Translations under genes and position numbers: made by a program | The notes under the pieces: generated by a model | What the model was told of the DNA's origin: nothing | The model's database searches: none | What the model saw: the letters and a program-made list of their open reading frames with translations, nothing else | Part shown: in pieces, positions 26,331-35,385 of the stretch | How positions within the stretch are numbered: position 1 is the first letter of the stretch | How the letters are laid out: each line of letters opens with the position of its first letter | DNA from: Myxococcus stipitatus DSM 14675 | GTDB taxonomy: Bacteria; Myxococcota; Myxococcia; Myxococcales; Myxococcaceae | Direction of reading: 5' to 3' | DNA: 64,000 bases | Assembly: GCF_000331735.1 (NCBI RefSeq) | Contig: NC_020126.1 | Location: 4,712,001-4,776,000 of the forward strand

Positions 26331-29300
26331 GTGAGCATCTCTTCCGACCTTCTTCAGCAGATTCTCTCCGACGCAGACCACCCGCTGGGCATCAAGGAGC
26401 TCCTGCGACTCGCGGGCTTGCACCCTGGCCAGCAGACCGAGCTCAAGCGCACGCTCCGTGAGCTGGTGCGCGACGGTCGCGTCGTCAAGGAGGGCAAGCG
26501 CTTCTTGTTCCTCCGCCCCCGGCGGGAGGGAGGAGCCCCTGCTCCCTCGCCCCAGTCGGCCCACCCCAAGGAAGCGCGCGAGCCTCGCTTCGGTGGCACG
26601 TCCTTCGAGCGGGGCCGTGGTCACTTCCCAGGACGAGGCCGGGCTCCCGAGGCTCGGGGCGGCCGTGGCTTCGACCAGGGGCGCTCGGGCGGAGCGGGCT
26701 CCAAGCGCCGCGACGAGTGGCGTGAGCGCTCCGGGCAGCAGCGGGGCGGCCGCGGAGGCTTCGACGGCGCGCGCGACACGGTGGAGGGCATCCTCCACGT
26801 CCACCGCGACGGCTTCGGCTTCGTGCATCCGGTGTCGGGAGAAGGGGAGAACATCTTCCTGCCGCCTGGAGAGGCCCAGCGGGCGCTCGACAATGACCGG
26901 GTGGTCGTCTCCTTCTCCGGTCGTCCCGGACGCTACGAAGGGCGGCTCTTGCGCGTGGTCGACCGCCGCCGCGAGCTGGCGGTGGGCGTCTATACGCCGC
27001 ACCGGCACTACGCGTTGGTGATTCCCACGGACACGAGCCTGCCGGGTCCCATTCGCGTGCCCTACACGCAGATGGCGCAGGAGGGCGACCTCGTGAAGGT
27101 GCGCCTCGGCGTCGGCGCGGATCTGCTCGACCCGGGGAAGGACCTCTTCGGCGAGGTGGCGGGGTCGCTCGGCAAGCCGGGCACGCCCAGCCCCGAGGTG
27201 CTGGGGATTGCCTTCTCGCAGGGCTTCTCGGATGAGTTCCCGCCGGAGGTGATGGACGAGGCGGACCGCTACGCCGTGAAGGTGTCGGACGAGGAGGCTC
27301 GCGGGGAGCAGCGCAAGGACCTGCGGTCGATGCCGCTCGTCACCATCGACGGTGAGGACGCGCGCGACTTCGACGACGCGGTCTACGTCGAGGAGCAGGG
27401 GAGCGGCTGGCGGTTGGTGGTGGCCATCGCGGATGTGACGCACTACGTGCGAGAGCGCAGCGCGCTCGACGCCGAGGCCCTGCGGCGCGCCACGTCCGTG
27501 TACCTGCCGGACCGCGTGCTGCCCATGCTTCCGGAGCGACTGAGCAACGGCATCTGCTCGCTGCGGCCGGACGAAGACCGGCTGTGCATGGTCGCGGACA
27601 TGACGTTCGACGCGCAGGGACAGCGGCGTGGGTACACGCTCTATCCCGCGGTGATGCGCAGCGTCGCTCGGTGCACGTACAACGAGGTGCAGGACGTCCT
27701 CGCGGGCAAGGACGTGCCGCACCGCAATGAGTTCAAGCCGCACTTCGAGCGGATGATGGCGCTGGCACGGGCGCTGATGAAGATGCGCAAGGAGCGAGGC
27801 GCCATCGACTTCGACCTGCCCGAGCACAAGGTGGTGCTGGGCAAGGACGGCCTGCCCGAGCGCATGGACAAGCGCGAGCGCAAGGACAGCCACCGGCTCA
27901 TCGAGGAGTGCATGCTCGCCGCCAACGAGGCGGTGGCTCGCTTCTTCCAGGACGAGGGCCTGCCGACGGTGTACCGGTTCCACGGGGAGCCGGACCCGGA
28001 GAAGCTGTCGACCTTCGCGGCCTTGGCGCAGGCGTATGGCTTCAAGCTGACCATCGACGACGGCGTGTCGTCGAAGGAGCTGGACGCGTTCATCAGTCAG
28101 CTCTCGGGACATCCGGAGCAGCGGGCCCTGAATCAGCTCCTGCTGCGCTCGATGATGCAGGCGGTGTACACGTCCTCGAAGGTGGGGCACTACGGTCTCG
28201 CGGCCGAGCACTACCTGCACTTCACCTCGCCCATCCGGCGATACCCGGACCTGCTGGTGCACCGGTTGTTGAAGGCGCACTGGGCGCGGCAGGGGCGCAA
28301 GCCTTCCGTGGCGATGCTGGAGCGGGAGGAGGAGCGGCTCGAGGACATGGCGATGCAGTGCTCGGATCGCGAGCGCGCCGCCATGCAGGTCGAGCGGGAG
28401 GTCGTGTCCTTCTACGCGGCGCTGATGATGAAGGCGCGGGTCGGTGAGGAGTTCGCCGCGACGGTGGCGGCCATCACGGACTTCGGCTTCTTCGTCGAGC
28501 TCGACGTCGAGCACGTCGAGGGGCTGGTGAAGGCGGAGACGCTGGGGCCCGGCTCGAAGCTGGACAAGCAGACGCACGCGCTGGTGTACCCGAACGGGCG
28601 TCGTGTGCGCGTGGGGCAGAAGCTGCGCGTGCGGTTGCTGTCGGCGAATCCGACCGCGCGGAAGATCGACTTCGAGGCGCTCCAGTTCGACGGCGAGGCC
28701 CCCCTGGCCCGTCGCGAGGGTGGGGCGCACGTCCGCCGCCGGCACGATTGGCGGGAGGACGCGGCGGCGCACGGAAAGCAGCGCGCGGGCAGGCCAGGGC
28801 GTGGGGAGCGGGAGGCGAAGAAGGGCGGGCCGGTGCGCACGTGGGCCGCGCGTGAGGAGCCCTCGAGTCCGCGGGGGCGCTTCATGCGAGAGGGGCGCCG
28901 CGAGGAGTCCGCTCCTCGGCGAAGCGAGGGCGAGGCCAAGCAGCCGTGGTCGGGTGACAAGTCCGCGAAGCCTAACCGGGAGCACACCGGAGCGCGGCCG
29001 GCGGGGGAGACACATGGGCCGAAGCGGCGCATGTTCATCCGTCCGGAGCCGAGCCCCGAGGTGGAGGCGAGCGAGGTGGCTGCTCCGGCGGTGCAGGAGT
29101 CTCAGGACTTCTCCGCGCCTACGGCCTGGCAGGAGCCGGTGGGGGGCGGTTCGTCACCGCATCCTGGGTTTGATCGGCTGCGTGCGTTGGCCGCGCAGAG
29201 TCCGCAGGGGGGCAAGGGGAACCGGGGTGCGCCTCCGCGTCCTGGGGCCGGAGGGAAGCCGCCGTCGAAGTTCTCGCCTCCCAAGCAGAGGGAAGAGCAG

Positions 29301-29873
29301 GAGGCCGAGTACGCACCGGAGTCGTGGCAGCCGTCCGTGCGAGCCGAGCCGCCAGCGAAGCCGCCGGCCCGTGAGCCGGACGCGGCGATGCGTACTCGTG
29401 AGGATGCGGAGCCGGTTCGTTCGGCGGAGGTCGAGCAGCCGAGGACGCCGGAGCGCGTGGCGAGTCCGTCGGTGGTCGAAGTCCCGCAGGCCGTGACGAG
29501 TCGCGAGGTCACAGCGGCGCCGGTGGTCGAGGCGCAGACGTCCGTTCCGCCGGCGGAGGTGAAGCAGGCCTCACGCGCGAAGGCGAAGCGTGCCGCACCG
29601 GCCAAGAAGGCCGCGGCGCGGAAGAGCGTGGTGAAGAAGGCCACGACCTCGAAGGCGGCGGCCGTGAAGAAGAAGGCCGCGTCCAAGAAGCCAGCACCCG
29701 TGAAGCCTTCCAAGAAGGCCAAGACTCCGGCCACTCAGGGAAAGAAGCCCAAGGCAAAGCCGGCCAAGGTTTCGGCGCCTCGGAGTGAGAAGAAGCCCAA
29801 GGCGAAGGCCACGAAGACTCGTGCGACGGGGGCCAAGGCTCGCGGCGCGAAGCCCGCGGCGCGAAAGCGCTGA
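26331..29873 (+). CDS. rnr: Ribonuclease R with long low-complexity C-terminal tail
   Basis: 3'-5' exoribonuclease for structured RNA. 1180 residues, against about 750-820 usually. Order: N-terminal winged helix (about 1-65), Arg/Gly-rich insert (66-140), cold-shock domains, RNB catalytic domain from about 333 with TIDGEDARDFDDAVY carrying the metal aspartates, an S1 domain (about 703-790, FAATVAAITDFGFFVELDVEHVEGLV), then some 390 residues of Arg/Gly/Pro-rich and finally Lys/Ala-rich sequence (KKAAARK, VKKKAASKK, from about 1085). The tail resembles that of the preceding gene. GTG start. Confidence 0.95.
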   Translation: MSISSDLLQQILSDADHPLGIKELLRLAGLHPGQQTELKRTLRELVRDGRVVKEGKRFLFLRPRREGGAPAPSPQSAHPKEAREPRFGGTSFERGRGHFPGRGRAPEARGGRGFDQGRSGGAGSKRRDEWRERSGQQRGGRGGFDGARDTVEGILHVHRDGFGFVHPVSGEGENIFLPPGEAQRALDNDRVVVSFSGRPGRYEGRLLRVVDRRRELAVGVYTPHRHYALVIPTDTSLPGPIRVPYTQMAQEGDLVKVRLGVGADLLDPGKDLFGEVAGSLGKPGTPSPEVLGIAFSQGFSDEFPPEVMDEADRYAVKVSDEEARGEQRKDLRSMPLVTIDGEDARDFDDAVYVEEQGSGWRLVVAIADVTHYVRERSALDAEALRRATSVYLPDRVLPMLPERLSNGICSLRPDEDRLCMVADMTFDAQGQRRGYTLYPAVMRSVARCTYNEVQDVLAGKDVPHRNEFKPHFERMMALARALMKMRKERGAIDFDLPEHKVVLGKDGLPERMDKRERKDSHRLIEECMLAANEAVARFFQDEGLPTVYRFHGEPDPEKLSTFAALAQAYGFKLTIDDGVSSKELDAFISQLSGHPEQRALNQLLLRSMMQAVYTSSKVGHYGLAAEHYLHFTSPIRRYPDLLVHRLLKAHWARQGRKPSVAMLEREEERLEDMAMQCSDRERAAMQVEREVVSFYAALMMKARVGEEFAATVAAITDFGFFVELDVEHVEGLVKAETLGPGSKLDKQTHALVYPNGRRVRVGQKLRVRLLSANPTARKIDFEALQFDGEAPLARREGGAHVRRRHDWREDAAAHGKQRAGRPGRGEREAKKGGPVRTWAAREEPSSPRGRFMREGRREESAPRRSEGEAKQPWSGDKSAKPNREHTGARPAGETHGPKRRMFIRPEPSPEVEASEVAAPAVQESQDFSAPTAWQEPVGGGSSPHPGFDRLRALAAQSPQGGKGNRGAPPRPGAGGKPPSKFSPPKQREEQEAEYAPESWQPSVRAEPPAKPPAREPDAAMRTREDAEPVRSAEVEQPRTPERVASPSVVEVPQAVTSREVTAAPVVEAQTSVPPAEVKQASRAKAKRAAPAKKAAARKSVVKKATTSKAAAVKKKAASKKPAPVKPSKKAKTPATQGKKPKAKPAKVSAPRSEKKPKAKATKTRATGAKARGAKPAARKR

Positions 29874-29882
29874 CGGAAGTGC

Positions 29883-30062
29883 GGCCCCCTCGAGAGCGGA
29901 AGTGAGGGGGCCGTTGGCGCACGATGGGGCTCCGCGCGCGTGGCGAGGACCCCCGTGTTTCGCGACTCGAGGCTCGTGACGCGAAAGTCGGATGGGTGGA
30001 GTCCCCTCGAGAGCCGAGGTGAAGGGACCGTCGGCTCGCGATGTGGCTCCGCACGCGTGGCG
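29883..30062. repeat. Pair of imperfect 61-base direct repeats with hairpins
   Basis: Unit A (29885-29945) and unit B (30002-30062) match at about 51 of 61 positions by hand alignment, 117 bases apart. Each unit contains a hairpin: A has GGCCCCCTC/GAGGGGGCC (29883-29912), B has GTCCC/GGGAC (30001-30028). Unit A begins 12 bases after the rnr stop and may end its transcript. No gene is seen in this 360-base gap (29874-30233). Confidence 0.65.
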
Positions 30063-30233
30063 TCGCGGCTTCACGAGAAGTCTCAATGTGGTGCGTCATG
30101 CTGAACCGAGTGCCCGACCTTGCGGTCGGCATCGCGTTGTCGCACCCAGGGCACTGTGCTCGTCCATGCCTCTGTTTCACCGCGACGTCTCGCCCGGCGC
30201 TATAACGCTCCCCGTTCATTTCGAGGAGAGCAC

Positions 30234-30452
30234 TTGGGAATCATTCGACTCGTGGGAGTGATGCTCGCGGTCGCGGGCGGCGTGGTGCTGTGGACCGGGC
30301 TCAATGCCCGTGAGTCGCTGACCGAGCGCGCGAGCCAGGCCTTCACTGGCAAGTACACCGAGAACACCACGATGCACCTCGCGGGCGGCGGAGCCGCACT
30401 CGCGGGGGGCCTCCTCCTCGTCCTCTTCGGCGGCTCGCGCAAGCGGCGCTAG
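30234..30452 (+). CDS. DUF3185 family small membrane protein
   Basis: 72 residues, two membrane segments (about 4-22 and 48-66) flanking a loop with the family pattern RESLTERASQAFTGKYTENTT. Function unknown. TTG start at 30234 with GAGGAG 5-6 bases upstream; the family N-terminus begins right there. Short convergent gap of 25 bases to the aquaporin gene. Confidence 0.75.
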   Translation: MGIIRLVGVMLAVAGGVVLWTGLNARESLTERASQAFTGKYTENTTMHLAGGGAALAGGLLLVLFGGSRKRR

Positions 30453-30477
30453 CCACCCGCACCTCACCCCAACACCT

Positions 30478-31542
30478 TCACGCCGTAGGGCCAGGTGCCT
30501 CGTGAGCGGGGTCCCCGACGATGCGCAGTCGGGACCATCCTCGCGTCCGCAGGAGACGCTGGGTGTGCTCTCGGAGCGACGCTTGAAGTCGCCCCTCTCC
30601 ATCCGCGCCGACGCCCAGATTCCACACGGCCCCGTCACCCCTCGGCTCCAGCTCGCCCTCCAACACCAGCCGAACGACGAGCGGAGGAGGCTCACGCGGG
30701 TCCACCTCGCACAGCGCTCCCTCCACCGTCCCCCGTGCGAACTCCGGCGCGGCCAGGCCGTTGAAGACCTCCGCGGCCTTCTCCGCCACCGCGGGCTTCG
30801 AGCACTGGAAGATGACCCTCCACGTCCGCTGGGTGACCTCCTGCGTCGACGGAGTCATCAGCCAGCGGAACAGCGCCATCGCCAGCGCCGCGCCGAGAAT
30901 CTGCGCCGCGACGAATGACTCCACATCGAGCGGATGCAGCGCGCTCGTCCGAGTGCTCACCGCACGAGCCAGGATGAGCGCTGGGTTGGCGAGTGAGCGC
31001 GAATCCGTGAACCACACCGTCGCCGCGACATAGCCCGCGACCACCAGGTGCGTCGCCGAAGGCCGGGCCCGCACGCACCCACGCACGACGACCAACAACC
31101 CGAACGTCGCGACCAGCTCCGAGATGAACTGCGCCGAGCTCGCCGAAGGCGCCCGAGTCGCGATGAGCAGCGGCTCCCCACACATCAGGTGCGCGACCCA
31201 CCGGCCCGCGAGCCCACCCCCGAGCTGCGCGAGCACATACCGAGGCACCTCCCGCCACGGCGTCCCGCCCTCGAGCGCATCCGCGAACGTCAGCGCGGGA
31301 TTGAAGTGTGCACCCGACAACGGCTGCAGCACCAACGTGAGGCAGGCCAGCACGACGCCCGCGGCGAGCGACATGAAGAGCCGCCCATCCGTGGCGCTCA
31401 CGCCCAGGTGCTCGGCGCCGTGGTGCGCGCCTTCCAGCGCGACCACCAGCAGGCCACAACCGAGAGCCTCCACCGCGAGGCGCCGGGGCCGATTCAGGGC
31501 CCTCGCCTCGACGGGTGTCGTGGATGGATGTGCGCTCAGCAT
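30478..31542 (-). CDS. Aquaporin/MIP channel with degenerate ArsC-like C-terminal domain
   Basis: 354 residues. Residues 20-230 form a MIP channel with two NPA boxes: SGAHFNPAL (81-83) and RSLANPALI (186-188). The residue after the second NPA is Leu, where water and glycerol channels have the selectivity-filter Arg; loss of that Arg is known in arsenite-conducting AqpS-like channels. Residues 240-340 resemble a low-molecular-weight phosphatase/ArsC fold, WRVIFQCSKPAVAEKAAEVFNG matching the P-loop strand and helix, but the CX5R loop is broken: C247 is kept and the Arg is absent. So the tail may be structural or regulatory. No ars operon is adjacent. Confidence 0.75.
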   Translation of the reverse strand: MLSAHPSTTPVEARALNRPRRLAVEALGCGLLVVALEGAHHGAEHLGVSATDGRLFMSLAAGVVLACLTLVLQPLSGAHFNPALTFADALEGGTPWREVPRYVLAQLGGGLAGRWVAHLMCGEPLLIATRAPSASSAQFISELVATFGLLVVVRGCVRARPSATHLVVAGYVAATVWFTDSRSLANPALILARAVSTRTSALHPLDVESFVAAQILGAALAMALFRWLMTPSTQEVTQRTWRVIFQCSKPAVAEKAAEVFNGLAAPEFARGTVEGALCEVDPREPPPLVVRLVLEGELEPRGDGAVWNLGVGADGEGRLQASLREHTQRLLRTRGWSRLRIVGDPAHEAPGPTA

Positions 31543-31624
31543 CGCATGCCCCTCCAGAGCGGCTCTCCCACCCTATGCCTCGAGGGCAGGGGCGTCAAAG
31601 CCAGCCCGCGAGGGCATGTGATGG

Positions 31625-32386
31625 TTACTCGAAGGTGAGCGTGGAGCCGCCCGAGAGGTCCCTTTCGAGGACGTCGGGGTGCCCGATGATCTGCAACCGG
31701 CCGCCCCCCGAGGCACTGACCCGAAGGGTCTCGGACACCTGCAGCTCCACCTGCCCGCCGCCACTCGTGCTCAGCATCGCATCCCGAGTGGCCAGCTCCC
31801 GCCCCGTCACCCGGCTCGCCCCCGAGAGCGAGGCATTCATCCTCGACGCCACACCTTCCAGCGTCACGGTGGAGCTGCCGCTCAGTGACACCTCCAGCGA
31901 CTCCGACCTCAGCCCCCGGATGCGAATCTGTCCACCGCCACTGGAGGACAGCTCGAAGACCTCCGCGTCCACCGCGCCGCTGACCTCCACGAGCGCGCCG
32001 CCGCCCGAGCGCCCGAGGGCCTCCAGGCTCGGCACCACGATGTCCACCCGCAGCGCGTTCGGCGAATCCCAGCTGTCGATCTCGTGGTCCGGGAAGTGGA
32101 CCTTGAGCCGGGAGCCGGCGTGCTCTGTGCGCATCAGCGCCACGAGGTTGTCATCACCCACGATGCGCACGGACTGAGGCTTGTCCGGGTCCACCTCGAT
32201 GGATGCGCCGATTCCGTCTTCAATCTCGAGCCGGGTGAAGGCGGGCGTCGTCCGCTCCTCTTCAATCCGCCGACCACTGCCGCTGACGTGCGGGCCTTGG
32301 CATCCCGCCACCGATGCGGCCAGCAACACGAGTCCAACCTGGGCCCCGATTCTCACGGTCTCTGTCCCCCATGTTCTCGGCTTCAT
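31625..32386 (-). CDS. DUF2807 (GIN-domain) lipoprotein
   Basis: 253 residues. Signal peptide with lipobox LLAASVAGC, so lipidation at C29. The mature part is a right-handed beta-helix-like repeat typical of DUF2807: FTRLEIEDGIGASIEVD, then LEVSLSGSSTVTLEG, MNASLSGASRVTGREL, VRVSASGGGRLQ. Likely periplasmic face of the outer membrane; function unknown. Divergent from nothing nearby; next upstream gene is fghA on the same strand. Confidence 0.85.
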   Translation of the reverse strand: MKPRTWGTETVRIGAQVGLVLLAASVAGCQGPHVSGSGRRIEEERTTPAFTRLEIEDGIGASIEVDPDKPQSVRIVGDDNLVALMRTEHAGSRLKVHFPDHEIDSWDSPNALRVDIVVPSLEALGRSGGGALVEVSGAVDAEVFELSSSGGGQIRIRGLRSESLEVSLSGSSTVTLEGVASRMNASLSGASRVTGRELATRDAMLSTSGGGQVELQVSETLRVSASGGGRLQIIGHPDVLERDLSGGSTLTFE

Positions 32387-32411
32387 ATTCGCGCGAGGAG
32401 GAGAACACCGA

Positions 32412-32439
32412 GGGGGCCGGAGCGTGTCACCCGGCCCCC
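32412..32439 (-). terminator. Terminator hairpin of the adhC-fghA operon
   Basis: Perfect 9-bp stem (GGGGGCCGG/CCGGCCCCC on the + strand) with a 10-base loop, 17 bases beyond the fghA stop. No marked T-run. Confidence 0.55.
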
Positions 32440-32456
32440 ATCGATTCTCGGGACGG

Positions 32457-33308
32457 CTACGCGTTCAGCGCCGCGGCATGGTGCCGCAGGTGGTCCTCCA
32501 TGAACGTGGAGACGAAGTAGTAACCGTGGTCATAGCCCTCATGGATGCGCAGCGTGAGCGGCTGTCCCGTGGCCGCGCAGGCCTCGCGAAGCAACTCCGG
32601 CTTGAGCTGCTCCTGGAGGAACTTGTCCGCCGTCCCCTGGTCCACGAGCAGCGGCGGAAGGTGTGCCTTCGCCGCGCGAATCAGCTCCGTGGCGTCATAC
32701 GCGCGCCAGGCCGCGGTGTCCTCGCCCAGGTAGCCCTGGAATGCCTTGAGGCCCCACGGCACGCGCATGGGCGCGGCGATGGGCGCGAAGGCCGACACGG
32801 AGCGATAGCGCCCCGGGTTCCGCAGCGCGCACACCAGCGCGCCGTGCCCTCCCATCGAGTGGCCGAAGATGCCCTCGCGGTCTGCCCGGGCAGGGAAGTG
32901 CTCGGAGATCAACGCGGGCAGCTCCCGCGTGACGTAGGTGCCCATCCGGTACCGCGCGGACCACGGCGCCTGGGTGGCGTCCAGGTAGAAGCCCGCGCCG
33001 ACGCCGAAGTCCCAGGAGGCCTCCTCTCCGGGGTAGCCCGCGCCGCGAGGACTGGTGTCGGGAGCCACCAGCATGACGCCCAGCTCCGCGGCCATGCGCT
33101 GCGCGCCCCCCTTCATGAGGAAGGTCTCCTCCGTGCACGTGAGCCCGGCGAGGTAGTAGAGCACCGGCACCTTGCGCTCCCGGGCCTGGGGCGGGACGAA
33201 GACGCCGAAGCGCATCTCGCCACCGCAGGCCTCGGACACGTGCTTGTAGAAGCCCACGGTGCCATCGAAGCACCGATGCTGGCTCACCAAGGTGGGGGCC
33301 ACCGTCAT
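32457..33308 (-). CDS. fghA: S-formylglutathione hydrolase
   Basis: Second step of glutathione-dependent formaldehyde removal: S-formylglutathione to formate and glutathione. 283 residues, esterase-D family. Nucleophile S151 in GHSMGGHGAL, acid in VDQGTADKFL and base in EGYDHGYYF; the LYYLAGLTCTEETF segment with the family's reactive Cys is also present. Its ATG overlaps the adhC stop by 4 bases, so the two are co-translated. Confidence 0.96.
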   Translation of the reverse strand: MTVAPTLVSQHRCFDGTVGFYKHVSEACGGEMRFGVFVPPQARERKVPVLYYLAGLTCTEETFLMKGGAQRMAAELGVMLVAPDTSPRGAGYPGEEASWDFGVGAGFYLDATQAPWSARYRMGTYVTRELPALISEHFPARADREGIFGHSMGGHGALVCALRNPGRYRSVSAFAPIAAPMRVPWGLKAFQGYLGEDTAAWRAYDATELIRAAKAHLPPLLVDQGTADKFLQEQLKPELLREACAATGQPLTLRIHEGYDHGYYFVSTFMEDHLRHHAAALNA

Positions 33309-34417
33309 GAGTACTTCACCACGCTGCGGATGGACTCGCCCTTGTGCATCAGCTCGAAGCCCTTGTTGATGTCCTCGAGCTTCAGGGTGTGCGTGATGAG
33401 GTCATCGACGTTGATCTTCCCGTCCATGTACCAGTCGACGATCTTGGGCACGTCCGTGCGGCCGCGCGCGCCACCAAACGCGCTGCCCTTCCACACGCGC
33501 CCCGTGACGAGCTGGAACGGGCGCGTCTTGATCTCCTGCCCCGCGCCCGCCACGCCGATGACGATGCTCTCGCCCCAGCCCCGGTGGCAGCACTCCAGCG
33601 CCTGGCGCATGGTGTTCACGTTGCCGATGCACTCGAAGCTGTAGTCCGCGCCGCCGTTCGTCAGGTTGACGAGGTAGGGCACCAGGTCGTCACCGACTTC
33701 CTTCGGGTTGACGAAGTGGGTGAGGCCGAACTTCTCCGCCATGGCCTTGCGCCCGGGGTTGATGTCCACGCCGACAATCTGGTCCGCGCCCACCATCCGC
33801 GCCGCCTGCACCACGTTGAGCCCGATGCCGCCCAGGCCGAAGACGACGACGCGGGCTCCGGCCTCCACCTTGGCCGTGTACACCACCGCGCCAATGCCCG
33901 TCGTCACGCCGCAGCCGATGTAGCAGACCTTGTCGAACGGGGCGTCCTCGCGAATCTTCGCCACGGCGATCTCCGGCAGCACCGTGTACTGCGCGAAGGT
34001 GGACGTCCCCATGTAGTGGTGCACCGCCTGCTTCCCCAGACGGAAGCGGCTGGTGCCGTCCGGCATCAGCCCCTTGCCCTGCGTGGCGCGGATGGCCGTA
34101 CACAGGTTCGTCTTGCGAGACAGGCACGACTTACATTGCCGGCACTCCGGCGTGTAGAGCGGGATGACGTGGTCGCCCTTGCGCACCGACGTCACGCCCG
34201 GCCCCACGTCCACCACCACGCCCGCGCCCTCGTGGCCCAGGATGGCGGGGAAGAGTCCCTCGGGGTCCTGCCCGGAGAGGGTGAAGTCATCGGTGTGGCA
34301 CAGGCCCGTGGCCTTGAGCTCGACGAGCACCTCTCCCGCCTTCGGACCCTCGAGGTGAACCGTCTCGATGCTCAACGGCTTGCCTGCCTCGAGCGCCACC
34401 GCCGCGCGCACGTCCAT
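33305..34417 (-). CDS. adhC: S-(hydroxymethyl)glutathione dehydrogenase, class III ADH
   Basis: NAD- and zinc-dependent oxidation of S-hydroxymethylglutathione to S-formylglutathione; the class also reduces S-nitrosoglutathione. 370 residues. Catalytic zinc site C40 in TGLCHTDDFTLSG and H62-E63 in LGHEGAG; structural zinc in CRQCKSCLSRKTNLC; cofactor motif VFGLGGIGLNVVQ. GGGAGG precedes the ATG by about 8 bases. First gene of a two-gene operon with fghA; no FrmR-type regulator is adjacent. Confidence 0.97.
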   Translation of the reverse strand: MDVRAAVALEAGKPLSIETVHLEGPKAGEVLVELKATGLCHTDDFTLSGQDPEGLFPAILGHEGAGVVVDVGPGVTSVRKGDHVIPLYTPECRQCKSCLSRKTNLCTAIRATQGKGLMPDGTSRFRLGKQAVHHYMGTSTFAQYTVLPEIAVAKIREDAPFDKVCYIGCGVTTGIGAVVYTAKVEAGARVVVFGLGGIGLNVVQAARMVGADQIVGVDINPGRKAMAEKFGLTHFVNPKEVGDDLVPYLVNLTNGGADYSFECIGNVNTMRQALECCHRGWGESIVIGVAGAGQEIKTRPFQLVTGRVWKGSAFGGARGRTDVPKIVDWYMDGKINVDDLITHTLKLEDINKGFELMHKGESIRSVVKYS

Positions 34418-34530
34418 ACACGAGCCTCCCTGTGAAGAGTGAAGGGCGCAGCCTAGTGCGCACGGCGCCTGGACGCGCGGATGGAATCACCGCGTGACGC
34501 CCAGCGGACGCTTGGGGCGAAGCCAAGAAG

Positions 34531-34570
34531 AAGGGCCTGGACCCCGCTCGACGCGAGGGTTCCAGGCCCT
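34531..34570 (-). terminator. Intrinsic terminator of the TPR lipoprotein gene
   Basis: 10-bp perfect outer stem (AGGGCCTGGA/TCCAGGCCCT on the + strand), extendable by a CCC/GGG pairing inside. On the minus strand it is followed by TTCTTCTT. It lies just past the stop of the gene ending at 34594. Confidence 0.75.
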
Positions 34571-34593
34571 TGGGGACACCAGAGGCGGGAGGA

Positions 34594-35385
34594 CTACTTC
34601 TGGTTGGCCGCCTGCGCCTTGGTGGCCTTCTGCGCGTCGCTGAACTTCTTCGTCATGTCAGCGAACTGCGAGTTGTAGGCCTCCATCTGCTTCAGGTGCT
34701 CGGCGGCGCGGGCGTTGGCCTCCTCGACGATCTTGGGGTCCTTCGCGTTCTCCACCGCCTCCGACTTCGCCATCTCCATCTGCTGCCGCTCGTACTCCAT
34801 CATGCGGCCCATCACGACGCGCTTGTTGAGGTACGTGTTGGCGGAGTTCGGGTTGATGGCGATGACCTGGTCGTAATAGCTCAGCGACTTCTCCAGGTCG
34901 GCCTTGACGATGGGCGCCGACATGGAGCGCGCGCCACCGCGCTGCGCGTAGATCTCCGCGATCCAACCCAGCGAGGCCTCGTCCTTCGGCTCCAGCTTGA
35001 GGGACTCGTTGAAGTACTTCTCGGCGTCGTCGAGCGTGCCGCCCTTCATGTAGATGCTGGCGAGCGTCCGGTAGATCTCCGCCTTCTCGGCGGGCGTCGT
35101 CTTGAACTCGAGGATCTTCAGGACGGCCTCGGAGGCCTTGTCGATCTCACCCAGCTCGATGTGGGCGAAGGCCTTCTTCTCCCAGACCTTCTCCTGCTTG
35201 GGGTCGGCCTGGAGCGACAGGGCGTAGGCCTCGGCGGCCTCCTTGTACTCCTTCTTGGCCATGTGGTTGGAGGCCTTGATGCGGTGCTGCTTGGCCGCCT
35301 CGTTCTCCTTGTCGGCACAGCCCACCACGGTGCCGCCGAGGGCCAGAACTCCAAAGACCAGACCGACTCGAGCCAGTCGCTTCAT
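34594..35385 (-). CDS. TPR-repeat lipoprotein
   Basis: 263 residues. Signal peptide with lipobox LGGTVVGC, lipidation at C23. The mature protein is TPR-rich: YKEAAEAYALSLQADPKQEKVW, KASEAVLKILEF, YRTLASIYMKGGTLDDAEKYFNESLKLEPKDEA, LSYYDQVIAINPNSANTYLNKR. The last 70 residues are a charged helix, possibly coiled coil. Likely a cell-envelope scaffold; its partner is unknown. Good terminator downstream, promoter region upstream shared with the divergent PhoD gene. Confidence 0.85.
   Translation of the reverse strand: MKRLARVGLVFGVLALGGTVVGCADKENEAAKQHRIKASNHMAKKEYKEAAEAYALSLQADPKQEKVWEKKAFAHIELGEIDKASEAVLKILEFKTTPAEKAEIYRTLASIYMKGGTLDDAEKYFNESLKLEPKDEASLGWIAEIYAQRGGARSMSAPIVKADLEKSLSYYDQVIAINPNSANTYLNKRVVMGRMMEYERQQMEMAKSEAVENAKDPKIVEEANARAAEHLKQMEAYNSQFADMTKKFSDAQKATKAQAANQK

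Noticed and set aside
25602..29015. A 1137-codon open frame on the minus strand opposite the H1-like gene and rnr
   Set aside because: Mirror of two real genes; composition is typical of GC-rich antisense, no domain.
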